Origin: Piper betle
Taxonomy: Eukaryota > Streptophyta > Magnoliopsida > Piperales > Piperaceae
NCBI GenBank assembly: GCA_033002965.1
Contig: JAURVB010013353.1
Location: 1-64,000, forward strand
Length of the DNA: 64,000 nt
Direction: 5' to 3'
The notes under the pieces were generated by a model that did not search any database, was not told the DNA's origin, and saw nothing but the letters and a program-made list of their open reading frames with translations. Position numbers and translations under genes: made by a program. Shown here in pieces: positions 12,107-23,913 of the stretch. The stretch's first letter is position 1; every line of letters starts with the position of its first letter.

Positions 12107-14880
12107 TACTTACTCAGGTTCATTTAAAGTCTCTAAGCTCGTGAACGACACTCAACAAAATTGATGTGCGGTATAGGAATAATGTTCCCAATACCTTAGC
12201 TCGACCTTAGAGAGCCTTGTTTACTATTATGGGTCTAATTCATAGACTTTTCGGACACCTAGGGTTTGGTATCTATCCCTAGTTATTCTGGGTCCGTGAA
12301 GGATAGTTGGTTTTATCCAAGTGATGGAAACAACTAACCGATACTAACATGTGTTATAGTTGTAGGGATGATTGAATATTGGTGCTAGGAGGTTGTTGGG
12401 ACACTTAGGAGTGCTCTCGGGTTCAAAAGAGTGGAACCGATCATGACTAAGGTTGTCCATGAGCAGGCATAGCAAGGAATGGTGGTTGGTGGCCTAGGGC
12501 AGCTCATCGAGTGAGACAAGGAGTTGTTATTGAGCATTGCCTAGGGCTTACCAAGTAGTTGCATTCTATCAACTTCAAATTAATCTCAAGATGTCAAGTA
12601 CAGGTTCCTAGTCTCAAGTTGCCGAGTGTGATCGAGCAGTACCGAGCATTCTGAGAGTGGTGATTGATTACCAAGTTTGAGCATGACATCGGCAGCAGCG
12701 TATGAGATTGTCGTCAATGAGGTGGGAGCACTAAGAATCACGTCTTGGGGGGACGGAGAGTGACTGATCGAACAGTGTTGGGAGTTGGACACGAGCGTTG
12801 GGCATAATTGAGAACTGGGATTCCAGATCCCATAAATTGGGCGATGTTTCTTAATCGGACTAAGATTCCTGATAGTGCAATTACCAATAATTCTGCCCGG
12901 GTTTGCTTGTTGATAACCGTGGGACTTCTTGGACAACTTAGACTTGATCAAGGCTTCAAGGAGGAAGCTTTGGATGACACGTGAACTAGGTGGGCATGGA
13001 CTTCGAGGTGGAGTAGGATTTGTGACCGAGTAGGTTATGGTGAGCCAGGACCAAGCTATAAGCCTAATTTGGAGATTGGCTCTAAGGTTTGGGTTCCACT
13101 AGCCTTGGTTTTCTTTCCCAAACCTAGGGGCTCAACCATATGACCATGATGCACCATGGGAGGCTTGAACCAGGTGGGATGAGGTGGACATGATGATGGT
13201 AAGGGTTGGGGTGATTCTACTAGCTTCTCATTGACTGGCTTGGAGAGGATTGCAACTAACTTAGGATTTGCTATCTTTAGAGGGCTGATCGTGTTGGGAG
13301 TTACACACAACTTCTTTGGGAGGGATTTCTAGGGAGTAAGAACAAGGAGGATGATGTTGATCAAGGAGGAAGAAGGATTCGGTGTTGCCATGGCCTATTT
13401 CCATTAAAGAGGAGATTCAGATTTGAATCTAGGGTTTCTCGAGTTGATCAAGGTACTCATTGTTCTAATGACCTATTTGTGATTCTTAATTACTTGCTTG
13501 TAATTAAATTGCATGTAAAAAAATTGATCATAGGGAGGATGACCTGAGGTTCTTATTGTGAGGACATTGTGAGTGATGAATGCTCATTCTCTTCGAGCTT
13601 CTTGTATTGGGGAGAAGCTTAGTTGTGGAGATTGCATGTCCACGACTAGTAAGTATTCAAGGAAGTTGAGTGATTGTAAATCCTTATTTCAGTGAGTAAA
13701 ATTAAGGTTGGGGAGAACCCTGTAAACTCTGGTTACTGCTTTCTTGTTTGGTTGTGCCAAAGTACACCCTAGCAAGATTTTGCTAGCTGAGTTGGGGAAC
13801 TTGGTTTGGACGTGGAGTTAGAGTTTCTTGGTTGATTTGAGTTGCTGATTGTGATTTCTTAATGTTTTGGAAAAGTCGGATTGGTTGGTGTTTGAAATCA
13901 GTGGCCAAAAATCTTTGTGTTGTGCCTATTCTCAATCGGGTGCATTAGGGTTTTAGATAGTGAATTGTTATTGGGGTTCTTCCCTAGTTTATCTTGTATG
14001 TTGTGTAAATTGTGGAAAGTTGAGTATTTCATGAGTTAAATACGCCGCATAGGTGTTGATTTATGACAAAAAATTTAACCCTAAAATCGACCCTATAACA
14101 TTTACCACGTTGGACTATGGGCCAGCATGAAAAATTTTCAATCAACCCTAGTGTCTGGGCTGACTTGTCCAAATTTCAGCCTATTTAGACATTGTTTGGC
14201 TCATCTAAAAAATCATTTGGTTGCATATATTTAATTAAACTTATGTATTGGATTTTTCAAATTAAGTGTATATATAACCCTAAACCCTAAGCAAGTTATC
14301 TCATGAGGTTAGCACTTCATTAAGCAAGTGATTCAATTAATTCAATGTCTTATATGTTGTGCATGTGTTAACTCTTTGCCTCGATGTACAAGCTATTATA
14401 ATTTGAATTTGTTTTGGGTTCTATATTTTTACTAAGATATGTAGGATGAACTCGTTGATCTATAATACAAAACTTATTCATCTTGTCCGTGGGATGTTTT
14501 TTTACTTTATCTCTACTTGCCTCTTTAAATGTCGAGTTTAATAACATTTTCAATAGGGGACGATGTTGGTGGCATTTATCAGATCCCTCCTATGTCGGAC
14601 TTTTTAGTTAATTTTTGTGTGAGTTTAACAAAATTTCATGTTTAAGATTGATTGATGATTTTTAAAAGATAATACCTAAAAACTATTTTACAAGTTTAAG
14701 AGTTTATGATTTTATACGAACGAGATATTGCAGCGGTAGTATGGATTGCACGAAAAAGCATTGTCTGGAAGAGCAGCCGGTCATGCCGATATGATTTGAT
14801 TGATCAAATTGTACTGTTGTTTATTTCCAATCATTCTGTCCGCATGTACCCTTGAATTTTTTACCATATATAATCATTAA
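12107..14880. other. intergenic, unrecognised
   Basis: The composition is more balanced than the AT-rich flanks (about 12100-13900), and short open frames lie on the minus strand (12586-12951, 13056-13310). I find no domain, LTR ends or splice-supported gene. It could be the non-coding part of an old retroelement. A short telomere-like CCCTAAACCCTAA at about 14279 is too small to matter. Confidence 0.35.
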
Positions 14881-14884
14881 TGTA

Positions 14885-15440
14885 GTTTAGTTGTGCCACG
14901 CGGTAGGAAATGCCAAAAGTGAATTTAATAAATAGTCAGCTTTCATAATTTTTTTAAAAAATAATCAATGTTATAAAATTGGATCATATATAATTATTTT
15001 TAAAATTTTTATATTTACCATCAATAAATTCCATTTTTTTCATTGAATAATGAAAATATCCATAAAATTTATTTTTATTAGTACCAAAGTAGATAATGGA
15101 TAAAATTTATAATTTTTACTAGTTTTATGTATAAATAAAAATGACTAATAAATAATAAATAAAAAATTATATATATATATATATTAGACGTTTGAAATTT
15201 GAATTTGAAATTGTCATATTTATTAAAAACTAAAACTTTTATTTTATCTAATACATTTTTATTATGAATAAAATTTTTAAAAATGAATTATCAATTAGTA
15301 TATAAAATAAAAAAATATATTTAAGAAAATTTAAAATTAAATTAAGAGTATTTATGTCAATAAAATAAATCTTATGAATCAGAGATTCTTAAATAACATT
15401 TGACTGATAATTAAGATTTATTTTGAATATTTTAACAGTG
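14885..15440 (+). repeat. direct repeat upstream of the P450 pseudogene
   Basis: This AT-rich sequence is collinear with 17150-17815 downstream of the pseudogene. Shared landmarks include AAATTGGATCA, TTAGTACCAAA, AATGACTAATAAAT, GTTTGAAATTTGAATTTGAA and TTAAAAACTAAAACTTTT, in the same order. The pair brackets one P450 copy. Confidence 0.8.
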
Positions 15441-15653
15441 CTCGTGTTAACTTTTAATAGTTTTATAATATATATTTTTATTATATACATACTTTGGTCG
15501 CGGTCGATCAGCACGTCTTCGGCCAAAGGAAATGTAAAAATGTTTTTTAAAATCCATTATATATTTATTTGAACCATCCTAACTTATTAAATACTACCCT
15601 CTTCTTCAACCTCATCTCATTCTTCCGTCTCTTCGTGTTCAACCAGTTTTAGC

Positions 15654-17073
15654 ATGGCTCTCATGGACTACTCATGGCCTCTCCTCCTCACCCTCCGCTT
15701 CTCGGCCCTCACCGACTTCTTCTTCTCCGCTGTCTCTCCTCGCCGGAGGCTCCCACCCGGCCCTGCCGGCCTTCCCTTCATCGGCAACCCCTTTTTACTT
15801 GGCAGGACCTTCGGGAATATCGTCTCCCTCGTTGCTGGCGGCGCCACCTTCTGCCGACCGGCCCCCGTCGCCGGTTCCCAGGTACACCGGCTTCGCCTCC
15901 GCCCGCTCTGGCCAGAAGTGGCGCCTCCTCCTGCGCAACATCACGTCGAACGTCCTCCACCCCGCCCGCGTCAAGTACCACGCCTGATACTGGGCACGGG
16001 CCATCGGACTTTTGCTATGCCAGCTCGTCGCCGAGTCGGAGGACGCCGGCTGCATCCGGGTCGGCGAGAGCTTTCACTACACCATGTTTACCCTGCTCAT
16101 GCTCATGTGCTTCGGGGAGAGGTTGGCGGAGTGGCAAGTGAGAGAGATGGAGAGGACGCAGAGGGAAGAGTTGTTGAGAGTGGTGCAGTTCAACCAGTTC
16201 ACCTTCTTGCCCAGGTTCGCCAAGTTCTTGTATAGGAAGAGGTGGAGTGAGATCCAGGCAATCCGAAGGAGGCAAATGGAGGTTCTCCTACCTCCAATCA
16301 GAGCTCGAATGGAGAAACAACGCAATGAGGAAGATGGTTGCTCCTACGTCAATTCTCTCTTGAGGTTGGAGATACCGGAGGAAGGTGGTTGGAAGCTAAC
16401 CGAAAGGGAGATGGTCATCCTCTGCTCGAAGTTTCAGAGCTCCGGCACCGAGACCACCTGCACCACCTTCGAATGGGCCATGGCGAATTTGGTCAAGCAC
16501 CCCGACATACAGAGGAAGCTAGCCGATGAGATCGAGTCGATGATGGAAGAGAAAGGAGACGGCCATAGCTCGGAATACATAGGCGAGGGAGATCTCCAAA
16601 AGATGAAGTACTTGAGAGCGTAGGTGATGGAGACGCTGCGCATTCACTCGCCGACGTACTTCGGGGTGCCGCACGCGGTGGTGGAGGAGGTGGAGATGGA
16701 GGGATACGTGATACCCAAGAACGCGACGGTGAGCTTTGCGCTGGCGGAGTTGTGTCGGGACGAGAAGGTTTGGAAGCAGCCTATGGAGTTCAGGCCGGAG
16801 AGGTTCTTGGAGGAGGAGGTGGACATCACCGGTACGAAAGAGATCAAGATGATGCCTTTTGGTGCTGGGAGGAGGATATGCCCTGGGATGAACCTGGCCA
16901 TTCTCCATCTTGAGTGGTTTGTTGCAAACCTAGTGTGGAAGTATGAGTGGAAGGCCAAGGATGGAGAGGAAGCGGATCTTGCAGAGAATGCAGATGACTT
17001 CACGGTGTGCATGAAGAAGCCTCTGGAAGCTGTAATAGTTGCGAGGAAGAAGAAGATGGTCATGCAGATATGA
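15654..17073 (+). pseudogene. CYP89A-like cytochrome P450 pseudogene
   Basis: It matches the intact gene at 5918 along its length, from MALMDYSWPLLL to the heme loop FGAGRRICPGM and the KKKMVM tail. Breaks: about 45 codons are missing after GRTFG (near 15820). A frameshift near 15870 moves the rest to another frame. There is a TGA at 15985-15987 after KYHA and a TAG at 16621-16623 just before the ETLR helix. The I-helix reads SSGTETT where the intact gene has AGTDTT. Four frame pieces therefore come from one gene. The remaining frame is well preserved between breaks, so inactivation looks fairly recent by eye. Confidence 0.93.
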
Positions 17074-17149
17074 TGGGACTGATCAAATTATTGTTCTCGT
17101 TTAATTTGCAAGCTGGCCGTCCCTAAGGCATATAATCACTAAGGTATTT

Positions 17150-17815
17150 CATATATATCGTTAATAATGCCTCGTGTGGTTGGACATGCCTAGAGTAGTC
17201 TATTCAATAAAGAGTCAAATTTCTAACTCTTTTTAAAAATAGTCAAATTTATAAAATTGGATCAGATATAATTATTTTTAAACTTTTTTCTATCAATTAT
17301 CTCCAAATTCCATCATTTTTTATTTGATGACAAAAATACCTATAAAATTTATCTTTATTAGTACCAAAATATATAATGGATAAATTTTATGATACTTACT
17401 AAATTTGTACATCAAAATTTAAAAAATGACTAATAAATGATAAATAGGCTCTAAAATTATATTATTGACGAGCTAAAAAGTAAAAATATTTTTAATGGAT
17501 TTTGGACCATCAAAAATAAAAATAAAAATAAAAATATATATGTTTTGTATGTTTGAAATTTGAATTTGAAATTGGCATATTTTATTAAAAACTAAAACTT
17601 TTGTTTTATCTAATATATTTTTATTATACATAAAGTTTTAAAAAATAAAATATCAATCATCATATAAAATATACGAAAATTATGTTTAATAAAATTTGAA
17701 GTTAAATCAAGAACATTTATATTAATAAAATAAATATTGTGATTCAAATATTCTTAAAATATATGTTATGGTTACTCTTGACTTAAAATTTTGAAACATG
17801 GTTATTTTGTTTTTT
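17150..17815 (+). repeat. direct repeat downstream of the P450 pseudogene
   Basis: Partner of 14885-15440. The downstream copy is longer, with an extra GACGAGCTAAAAAG to AAAATAAAAATATATATG insertion around 17465-17540. No TG...CA ends or primer site mark it as an LTR. It fits duplicated intergenic DNA from tandem gene duplication. Confidence 0.75.
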
Positions 17816-17879
17816 ATATTTTTTATTTGTTCAGAATTATGATGTAATTTTTTTTATTTAAAATAATATTTTGATTCAG

Positions 17880-19560
17880 TTTCTGTACGGCCGTTATGAA
17901 GATGATGAAGCACAAGTTTATTTCACTGACAATGATTATGATTATAATATTATTTTGGAGGTTGATTTATTATTATTCTCATTTATAATTTACATAACAA
18001 ATCTTGTAGTTTATTGAAAAAGATAAATATGGCATCAAAGAAGGTAAGAATGAATACCACCATAAGGGGCACATTTCAACGAACCAGGTACACTCCTCAT
18101 CAAAATTGTACCACCGAGACAACAAACAAGTTCTGCACTCGTGCCAATAGCTTCAAATTCACCGATTGGTTTTTATTTAATTTTTATGTATTGATCGTTA
18201 CCAAAGTTACAGTATGTCCTGCATATATGTGAAAATGTTTGTTCAATAACACCAGTGATTGCAAAATCATCAAATAAGGTAGACCAAGGGGAATGTTTGT
18301 TCAATAACACCAGTGATTGCCAAATCATCAAATAAGGTAGACCAAGGGGGAAATATTATGGTAAGAAACTACACCATAGTAAGTATGATACACGTGGAAT
18401 CCTTGTGGCACATGTTTATGTATCTCGTTGGAGAGTGGTAAGGGCCTATTATGCTCAATTTTCATTAGTGACAGGGCGTGCTGCACTTTAAGTGTTATCC
18501 TATTGATAAGGGTCTTTTCAGAAAATTACCATCCCAACTACAAAAGCGTATTATTCGGTATATTTGGGTATAATGTGTATGATTAGTTATTTTTTCAGTT
18601 AACATTCAAGCATTTCTTACTAACAATTTTGTGCTCCTTGTGGTATATTTTCTTATTTATGCCTTATCCAGATCAGGAGATGAATGAGTTTGAAAGATAA
18701 AAGTTTGAGCGCTGCCTGGATAAGATAATTGTCAGGCATAGGCTGGACACTTTTGAAGGAATCATCGGTGTATATCGACTAAAGGATCAAAGTTATATGA
18801 AAATGAAGATGAGATGAAATTGTTGAGCCTCAACATGTAACTAATGAAGAATGGGATGGTTTCATTCAACATGTAGCCACACCAGATTTCGGGATTAATG
18901 CTGTAGCGATTATATTGTTTATAAACTTCTCACATTGACATGTCCTTCTTTTGCTTATGTTCTGCACCTTGATTAATCTTAAGCTGAGTTAGAGAGGAAT
19001 ACCAATGTTAGAAGGAAAATGACATCAGATTCATTACTGGTTGCACCTCTTATTGGCAAGTGAAATATTTCGCGGTAAGAAATTTTGGTGGCAAGAAGGA
19101 TAATGTTCTTCGCTAGAAGACAGTGTTGGTGGAATGCAATAAGAATGGATGCATTTGAAATTTCAATATTAAATGTTGCTATGCATGACGCAAAGGGGAG
19201 ACAAATTAACACATGCATATTATATATTTATTTTAAAAACAGTTATTCAAGGGATGGCTACCCCAAAATGGGTTTTTAGTCCCTGAAAAAAAATCATCAT
19301 TTTGTGACAAAATAATTTTGTCGATATACACTTTGCCACAACGCAAGTTGCATCTTACATTGTCAAAAAAATGGTTAGCCGTGATTGTCACATGCCGTAG
19401 CAAAATCTCATGGAAATAACAAATGTCGTAAAAAATTATGTCGTGGAGCCTGTAGCAAACCTGTAGCAAGTGACAAAACCGAATCAAATATTTAAATTGA
19501 TCAGTTTTGTCGCGGTTTTGCCGTCCGGAATGAAAATTGTTATCCATTTGGAATCATGAA
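17880..19560 (+). mobile_element. probable DNA-transposon relic (CACTA/En-Spm-like?)
   Basis: Broken frames on the + strand read like a plant transposase-24-type protein (an EEWDxF...TPDF-like stretch near 18850), but no full domain survives. A 58-bp tandem duplication (18234-18291 and 18292-18349) lies inside. The 3' part (19270-19550) repeats TGTCG/CGACA-type words on both strands, as subterminal regions of such elements do. I cannot find both ends, so class and limits are uncertain. Confidence 0.35.
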
Positions 19561-19679
19561 ATTGATTGAGGATATTGAAATAGAAGTTTGTCTTCCTCTT
19601 AGTGCTCCGCTGGCCACATAAGCATGCAAAATATCAAGTGGTAATAAGTGAACGGAAGAATGGATGAAAAGTTTGTCTA

Positions 19680-20126
19680 TGTTGAGAAAAATCTTCAAAA
19701 TTGGAGATCAACCACAGCGAACAAGAGTAATGAGAAAATAAGACCTGAAAAATAAGGTAAAACAAAACCACAAAAATACAGAGATTTAAAATAGAAAACC
19801 CTCTTTCAATCGAGAGTCAAAAAACCACGAGCAATAACGAACAATTCACTACTTCAACCAAAGATTACAGTCATCAAATATATATAGAGATGTATAAGAA
19901 GATTACTCACATACCCTATACTATTGAGATTACAAGATTTCACTCTCTCTCAATACTCCGTATAAGATAAACTCATGAATATTTTTCCCTCTTCTTTTAT
20001 CTCTATATCTCTCCCTATCTCTTTTTTTTTATCTTTTCTTTTGTTTTATCTTATTTCTCAGGTCTTATTTTTTCATTACTTTTGTTCGTTGTTGTTGATC
20101 TCCAATTTTGGAGATTTTTCTCAACA
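19680..20126 (+). repeat. LTR-like unit with about 88-bp inverted ends
   Basis: The left end TGTTGAGAAAAATCT and the right end AGATTTTTCTCAACA begin inverted repeats that stay alignable for about 88 bases (19680-19767 against 20039-20126). TTGGCGCC follows directly at 20128, a primer-binding-like sequence of Athila/Tat-type Ty3 elements. An LTR normally has only 2-6 bp inverted ends, so this may be a foldback element or an LTR rebuilt by inversion. No target duplication is visible. Confidence 0.6.
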
Positions 20127-20152
20127 ATTGGCGCCGTGTATGGGAAGGTGGG

Positions 20153-20478
20153 TCTTGGTGTTGCCCCGGTTTGCCTTATGGCATGTTGCCACTCCAAATT
20201 AGAGTCTCCTGCAACTTCACTGGAATATGTTAAGCTCTGGAATGTGTGAGGTAGAGATGATTTGAGTGGCTTGGTCCTCACGTTACGGTTGGATTAGCCA
20301 GAATTTGAGTTTCCTGAAACTTCACTGTAACATGTGATCTTCGGCATGTGTGAGGTGGAGATGATTCGGGTGATCTGATATGTGAGGGGTAATTGTTGGG
20401 TTTATCCCACATTAGTTCTGGAGGTGACTGGTGACTTGTATATAGGCTAATGAGGAAGCCTTATTCCCTGCCCCATGG
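20153..20478 (+). mobile_element. partial TRIM, interior plus truncated 3' LTR
   Basis: The interior has two related units (about 20186-20265 and 20292-20394: GAAACTTCACTG, ATGTGTGAGGTGGAGATGATT). These are the reverse complement of sequence after the TRIM LTR at 60326. An LTR start TGTTGGGTTTATCCCACAT follows at 20397. The LTR stops at about 20478, where P450-derived sequence begins. The 5' LTR is absent, and its place is taken by the unit at 19680-20126. Confidence 0.6.
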
Positions 20479-20697
20479 AGCTGGGACTGAGAGGAGGATA
20501 TGCATGACCATGCTCAACTTGGAGTAGTTGTTGCCAATCTTGTGAGGGAGTTTGAGTGAAAGGTGAAAGATTGGTGACCAGGAACTGGATCTTTCATACA
20601 GACAAGCAAGAATTCACTGTTGTCATGGAGCCGCATTTATATGGAATATGTTGTCATTCCGAGGAAGAAGACGATGGTCCATGCAGATGCAATCTGA
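20474..20697 (+). pseudogene. P450 3'-end fragment (copy 1)
   Basis: It starts at the heme loop (GAG...RRIC) and runs to the C-terminus: VVANLVREFE, the DKQEFTVVM stretch, VIPRKK and a TGA at 20695-20697. The flanking 3' sequence resembles that after 5918-7471, so the source is close to that gene. Several in-frame stops and indels are present. It abuts the truncated TRIM LTR on its left. Confidence 0.85.
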
Positions 20698-21062
20698 TCA
20701 TTGATCTGTTTGTGTTATTGGATCTAAGATTATCTATTTTTGCAATTTCTTCTTGTGCATTTACTGTAGTAGTATTGAGCTTTTTAGCGTTATAGTCCGG
20801 TAAACGTTTGTCTGATTAGTGTTCTTCTAGATTAATTTAGTACTTTTTTGGTGAATAGCAACGCCCCATTCCTATTTATACTAAACTCATTATAATCTTC
20901 ATTGCAATTCTTCTTTACCATGTAAAGTTAATCACATTTTATTCTGAGTCTGATTCATAAAGTACATAACACTATATCCTACTTGCCCAAGGAGCGAGTG
21001 GCTACCTATGGTTAGCCACCTCCATTGTATGGCTATTCTTTTAGTTAACATGGCTAATGCCC

Positions 21063-21142
21063 ACAACGCTTGCGGCAGTGAAGCAACCGCTGCCTTCACT
21101 GTAGGCATAGCGGCTGCCCCGCCGATCGAACGCCATTAATAC
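21063..21142 (-). pseudogene. fragment of glycine-rich protein gene (copy 1)
   Basis: This short GC-rich patch corresponds to the 3' end of the glycine-rich gene at 22154. Relative to copy 2 it has an internal deletion. Homology ends with AATACCTGTGTAG at about 21142, where the copia LTR begins. Confidence 0.6.
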
Positions 21143-21570
21143 CTGTGTAGATAAAAAGCAACTACAGACACTTTTCTTTTTGGGCGTAGAAAAAAGGGTG
21201 ATGAAAGAAAGAGGGGAAAATTTTATAAATTAAAAAAAGGTGAAAATACTTTGTTGAAATTCACATACAATTATCAATGTCAATTTTTCTAAGTTTTTAA
21301 TGAGTAATATTTTTTATTTTTTTTTTATTTATGGTTAATGCTAATTGTATAGAAATTGCAATAAATTTATATTATGGAATTTGTTTGTGGATATTTTCTT
21401 TATCAGGTTATATGATACAAGCCCGTGATTTTTCTTAAAATTTAGGTTTTTCACGTAAAATTATTTTTGTCTATTTTGGAAGGTATTTCGTTTCGCCAGT
21501 ACCTATTTCGATTGATACTTTTTATTAATTATGTATTAAAATGGGGATTTAGTTGTTTTGTTAATCCCAA
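21143..21570 (+). mobile_element. partial copia LTR at a duplication junction
   Basis: It matches the LTRs of the element at 30668-35327: the TTTTCTTTTTGGG block, AAATTGCAATAAATTTATATT, TTGTCTATTTTGGAAGGTATTTC and the GGGGATTTAG...TTAATCCCAA end. About 100 bases of the LTR start are missing, as are the last two bases. No target duplication is present. It sits exactly between the two copies of the P450/glycine-rich duplication. Confidence 0.75.
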
Positions 21571-21572
21571 CG

Positions 21573-21758
21573 GCTCAACTGGGAGTGGTTGTTGCCAACC
21601 TTGTGAGGGAGTTTGAATGAAAGGTCAAAGATAAGTGATCAGGAAATGGATCTTTCATACAGACAAGCTAGAATTCACTATTGTCGTGAAGCCGCTTTAA
21701 TATGGAATATGTTGTCATTCCAAGGATGAAGACGATGGTCCATGCAGATGTAATCTGA
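21573..21758 (+). pseudogene. P450 3'-end fragment (copy 2)
   Basis: It starts inside the region after the heme loop (CTCAACTGGGAGTGG) and ends in the same C-terminus and TGA (21756-21758) as copy 1. It stays alignable to copy 1 through the 3' flank up to the glycine-rich region. Stops and one-base indels disrupt the frame in both copies. Confidence 0.85.
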
Positions 21759-22153
21759 TCATTGATCTGTTTCTGTTATTGGATCTAAGATTATCCGTTT
21801 TTGTAATTTGTTCTTGTGCAATTAGTGTAGTACTATTGAACTTTTTAGTGTTACAGTCCAGTAAACGTGTCTGATTAGTGTTCATCTAGATTAATTTAGT
21901 ACTCCTTTGGTGAATTAGTGCGTGTTGGATTGGAAGCGTGTCTGTTGTATGATTCTTGGTATCCAATAGCAACGCCCCATTCCTATTTATGCTAAACTCA
22001 TTAAAATCTTAATTGCAATTCTTCTTTATCATGTAAAGTTTAATCAACATTTTATTCTGAGTCTAATTCATAATGTACATAATACTATATCCTACTTGCT
22101 CAAGGAGCGACTGGCTAGCTATGGTTAGCCAGCTCCATTGTATGGCTATTCTT

Positions 22154-22808
22154 TTAGTTAAAGCTCGCGGCATTCAAGTCGCCGCCACCTTCAATGTAGC
22201 CGTAGCCGCTGCCCCTGCCGACCGACGCCATTAAGCCACGTATGCCTGGGGCATTGAAGCCGCCACCGCCACTTCCTTGGCCAAAGCCATAGACTCCGCC
22301 AGCCCCATTCCCATCAATACCTGTGTAGAAGCTGCCACTACCACTTCCTTGTCCATAGCTGAAGCTGCTGCCAACACCTGAGTTGAAGCCGCTGCCGCCG
22401 CTACCTCGAGTTAAAGCCCTCACTACCTCAGCCATGGCCGTAGCCGCTGTCAACACTACCTGGGTCAACGTCGTTGCCATACGGGGGTAAGATGCCCATT
22501 AGCACCACCTTGTACAAGACCATATCCGGATCCCAGACCAGAACCGGACCAAATTTTGATCCCGATCCATAACCAGTACCCGCACCATATATAAATCCAA
22601 TACACTTCCACTTCCTATACGCCCAGTCCATGGTGCCCGAGACCGATACCTTTTCCATACACAACACCAGTCCAGTCCTGACTCCAATGCCACGTCCGTT
22701 TCCAACGCCAAAGCCCTCTCCGAGGCCATGCCCTATATTAGCCGTTCGATCGATGTGAGGGTCAGGCCTTGGCAATGAGTGTCCATCGGGGAACTGATCG
22801 TTGTCCAA
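22154..22808 (-). pseudogene. glycine-rich protein gene, frameshifted
   Basis: Two overlapping minus-strand frames, 22428-22808 and 22154-22480, together read as a Gly/Ser/Tyr-rich protein. Motifs are GLGEGFGVGNGRGIG in the first and GSGGSGFNSGVGSSFSYGQGSGSGSF in parts of the second, ending in ...GYGYIEGGGDL. One frame cannot be read through, so at least one shift has broken it. Plant glycine-rich proteins are often cell-wall or RNA-binding, but no signal peptide or RRM is seen here. The 3' end is duplicated at 21063-21142. Alternative: fast-evolving low-complexity DNA with chance frames. Confidence 0.5.
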
Positions 22809-22896
22809 TGGGAACCGACGGTAGGATGGTCAAGATGATCCTGTGGCGAAGAAATGGATAGGTCATGGACCTTCGCAATAGGATGAACATTTTACC

Positions 22897-23157
22897 ATGG
22901 AGCAATTGGGCTGTGGACATCAACGTCCATATCATCGGGTGGTGCACATACGGATGTCCGAGAGGATTCGTCCATCAGACAGGCCCATGCTGACCGCCAT
23001 AAGGAAACCAGACAGAGAGAGCTATTGTGAACGACCCATTTCAGACAAGCCTTTTTCTTTCAAGTGTGATATATGCCTTGGCATGACATGGGAAGTGCCT
23101 TGTATTTATCGACCATGTTGCATGCAATGCATGGAGGATGTCATCGATCCCAAGTAA
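22897..23157 (+). other. unidentified 86-aa open frame
   Basis: Cys-rich near its end (CDICLGM, then CMQCMED about 20 residues later), which recalls a zinc-binding pair, but the spacing matches no family I know. It overlaps no other feature. It could be an exon remnant or chance. Confidence 0.2.
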
Positions 23158-23370
23158 TTGCGTCTTAACAGATTTTAGGTACCCGGAAGTTAGTTGGCAT
23201 TCTTATGTATGACCCATAGGAGATGGTTTTCTCGACGAATAATGCAAAGTGGTAGGCAATAAGAATAGGACTCAAAACTATTAGTTTCATTCATGACAAC
23301 GGATTTGTATAACAAGGGACATGTTGACTATTTTAACCAGCCTCTGCTTCTACTCATGTTGTCCAAAATC

Positions 23371-23628
23371 TCATCCTTCTATGTATTTGAACTCAAATTG
23401 AACAAATGCTTCACGTATGAAAGCGTTTAGGCACAAATTCTTCCCATATTCCATGCATAGTTTAATGCCAGCAGAAAGGTTACGTTGGATTTGACTTGCA
23501 AAATGTGAGATGTGTTGCTCTCTTACAGCTTCAAGTATCCGAACCCTGCTCCTGCATATTGCTGCTCCAATGACAAACTGCAACAATTCAGACTGACACT
23601 CGTTCATCGCAAAGCTTCTCCTTGTCAA
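23371..23628 (-). other. unidentified 85-aa open frame
   Basis: A clean minus-strand frame with ordinary amino-acid composition (FASQIQRNLSAGIKLC, REAFVQFEF), 3' of HISN1 on the same strand. No family recognised. It may be an exon relic of an unknown gene or transposon. Confidence 0.25.
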
Positions 23629-23913
23629 GGAGGATGCACCCGAGACACCAATTATCTTGACGTATTTTCGATAGGATACTCGACTAATGTCAAATTCACA
23701 TAGAAAAATGTAAACAATCCCCGTGATAACAAAAAACTCCCCTCAAAGTACATGTAAGTTAATATCTATAATACTCAATCTCACGAAATATAGTTTAAAA
23801 GAAAAAATTGGTACAGATGATGTTGGAAATGTTGTTGGCGTTGCTGCAGGTGCCGGAACACATGAAAATAGATAATGCTATTACGATTGGAAAAGGAGAG
23901 GTAACTTGATACA

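Noticed and set aside
14277..14291. Telomere-like repeat CCCTAAACCCTAA
   Set aside because: Only two units. Such telo-box words occur by chance and in promoters.
15654..16235. A 193-aa protein starting at the second P450 ATG
   Set aside because: After about 70 residues it runs out of frame relative to the P450. It is the front end of the pseudogene.
14885..17815. LTR retrotransposon carrying a captured P450
   Set aside because: The direct repeats have no TG...CA ends, primer site, purine tract or target duplication.
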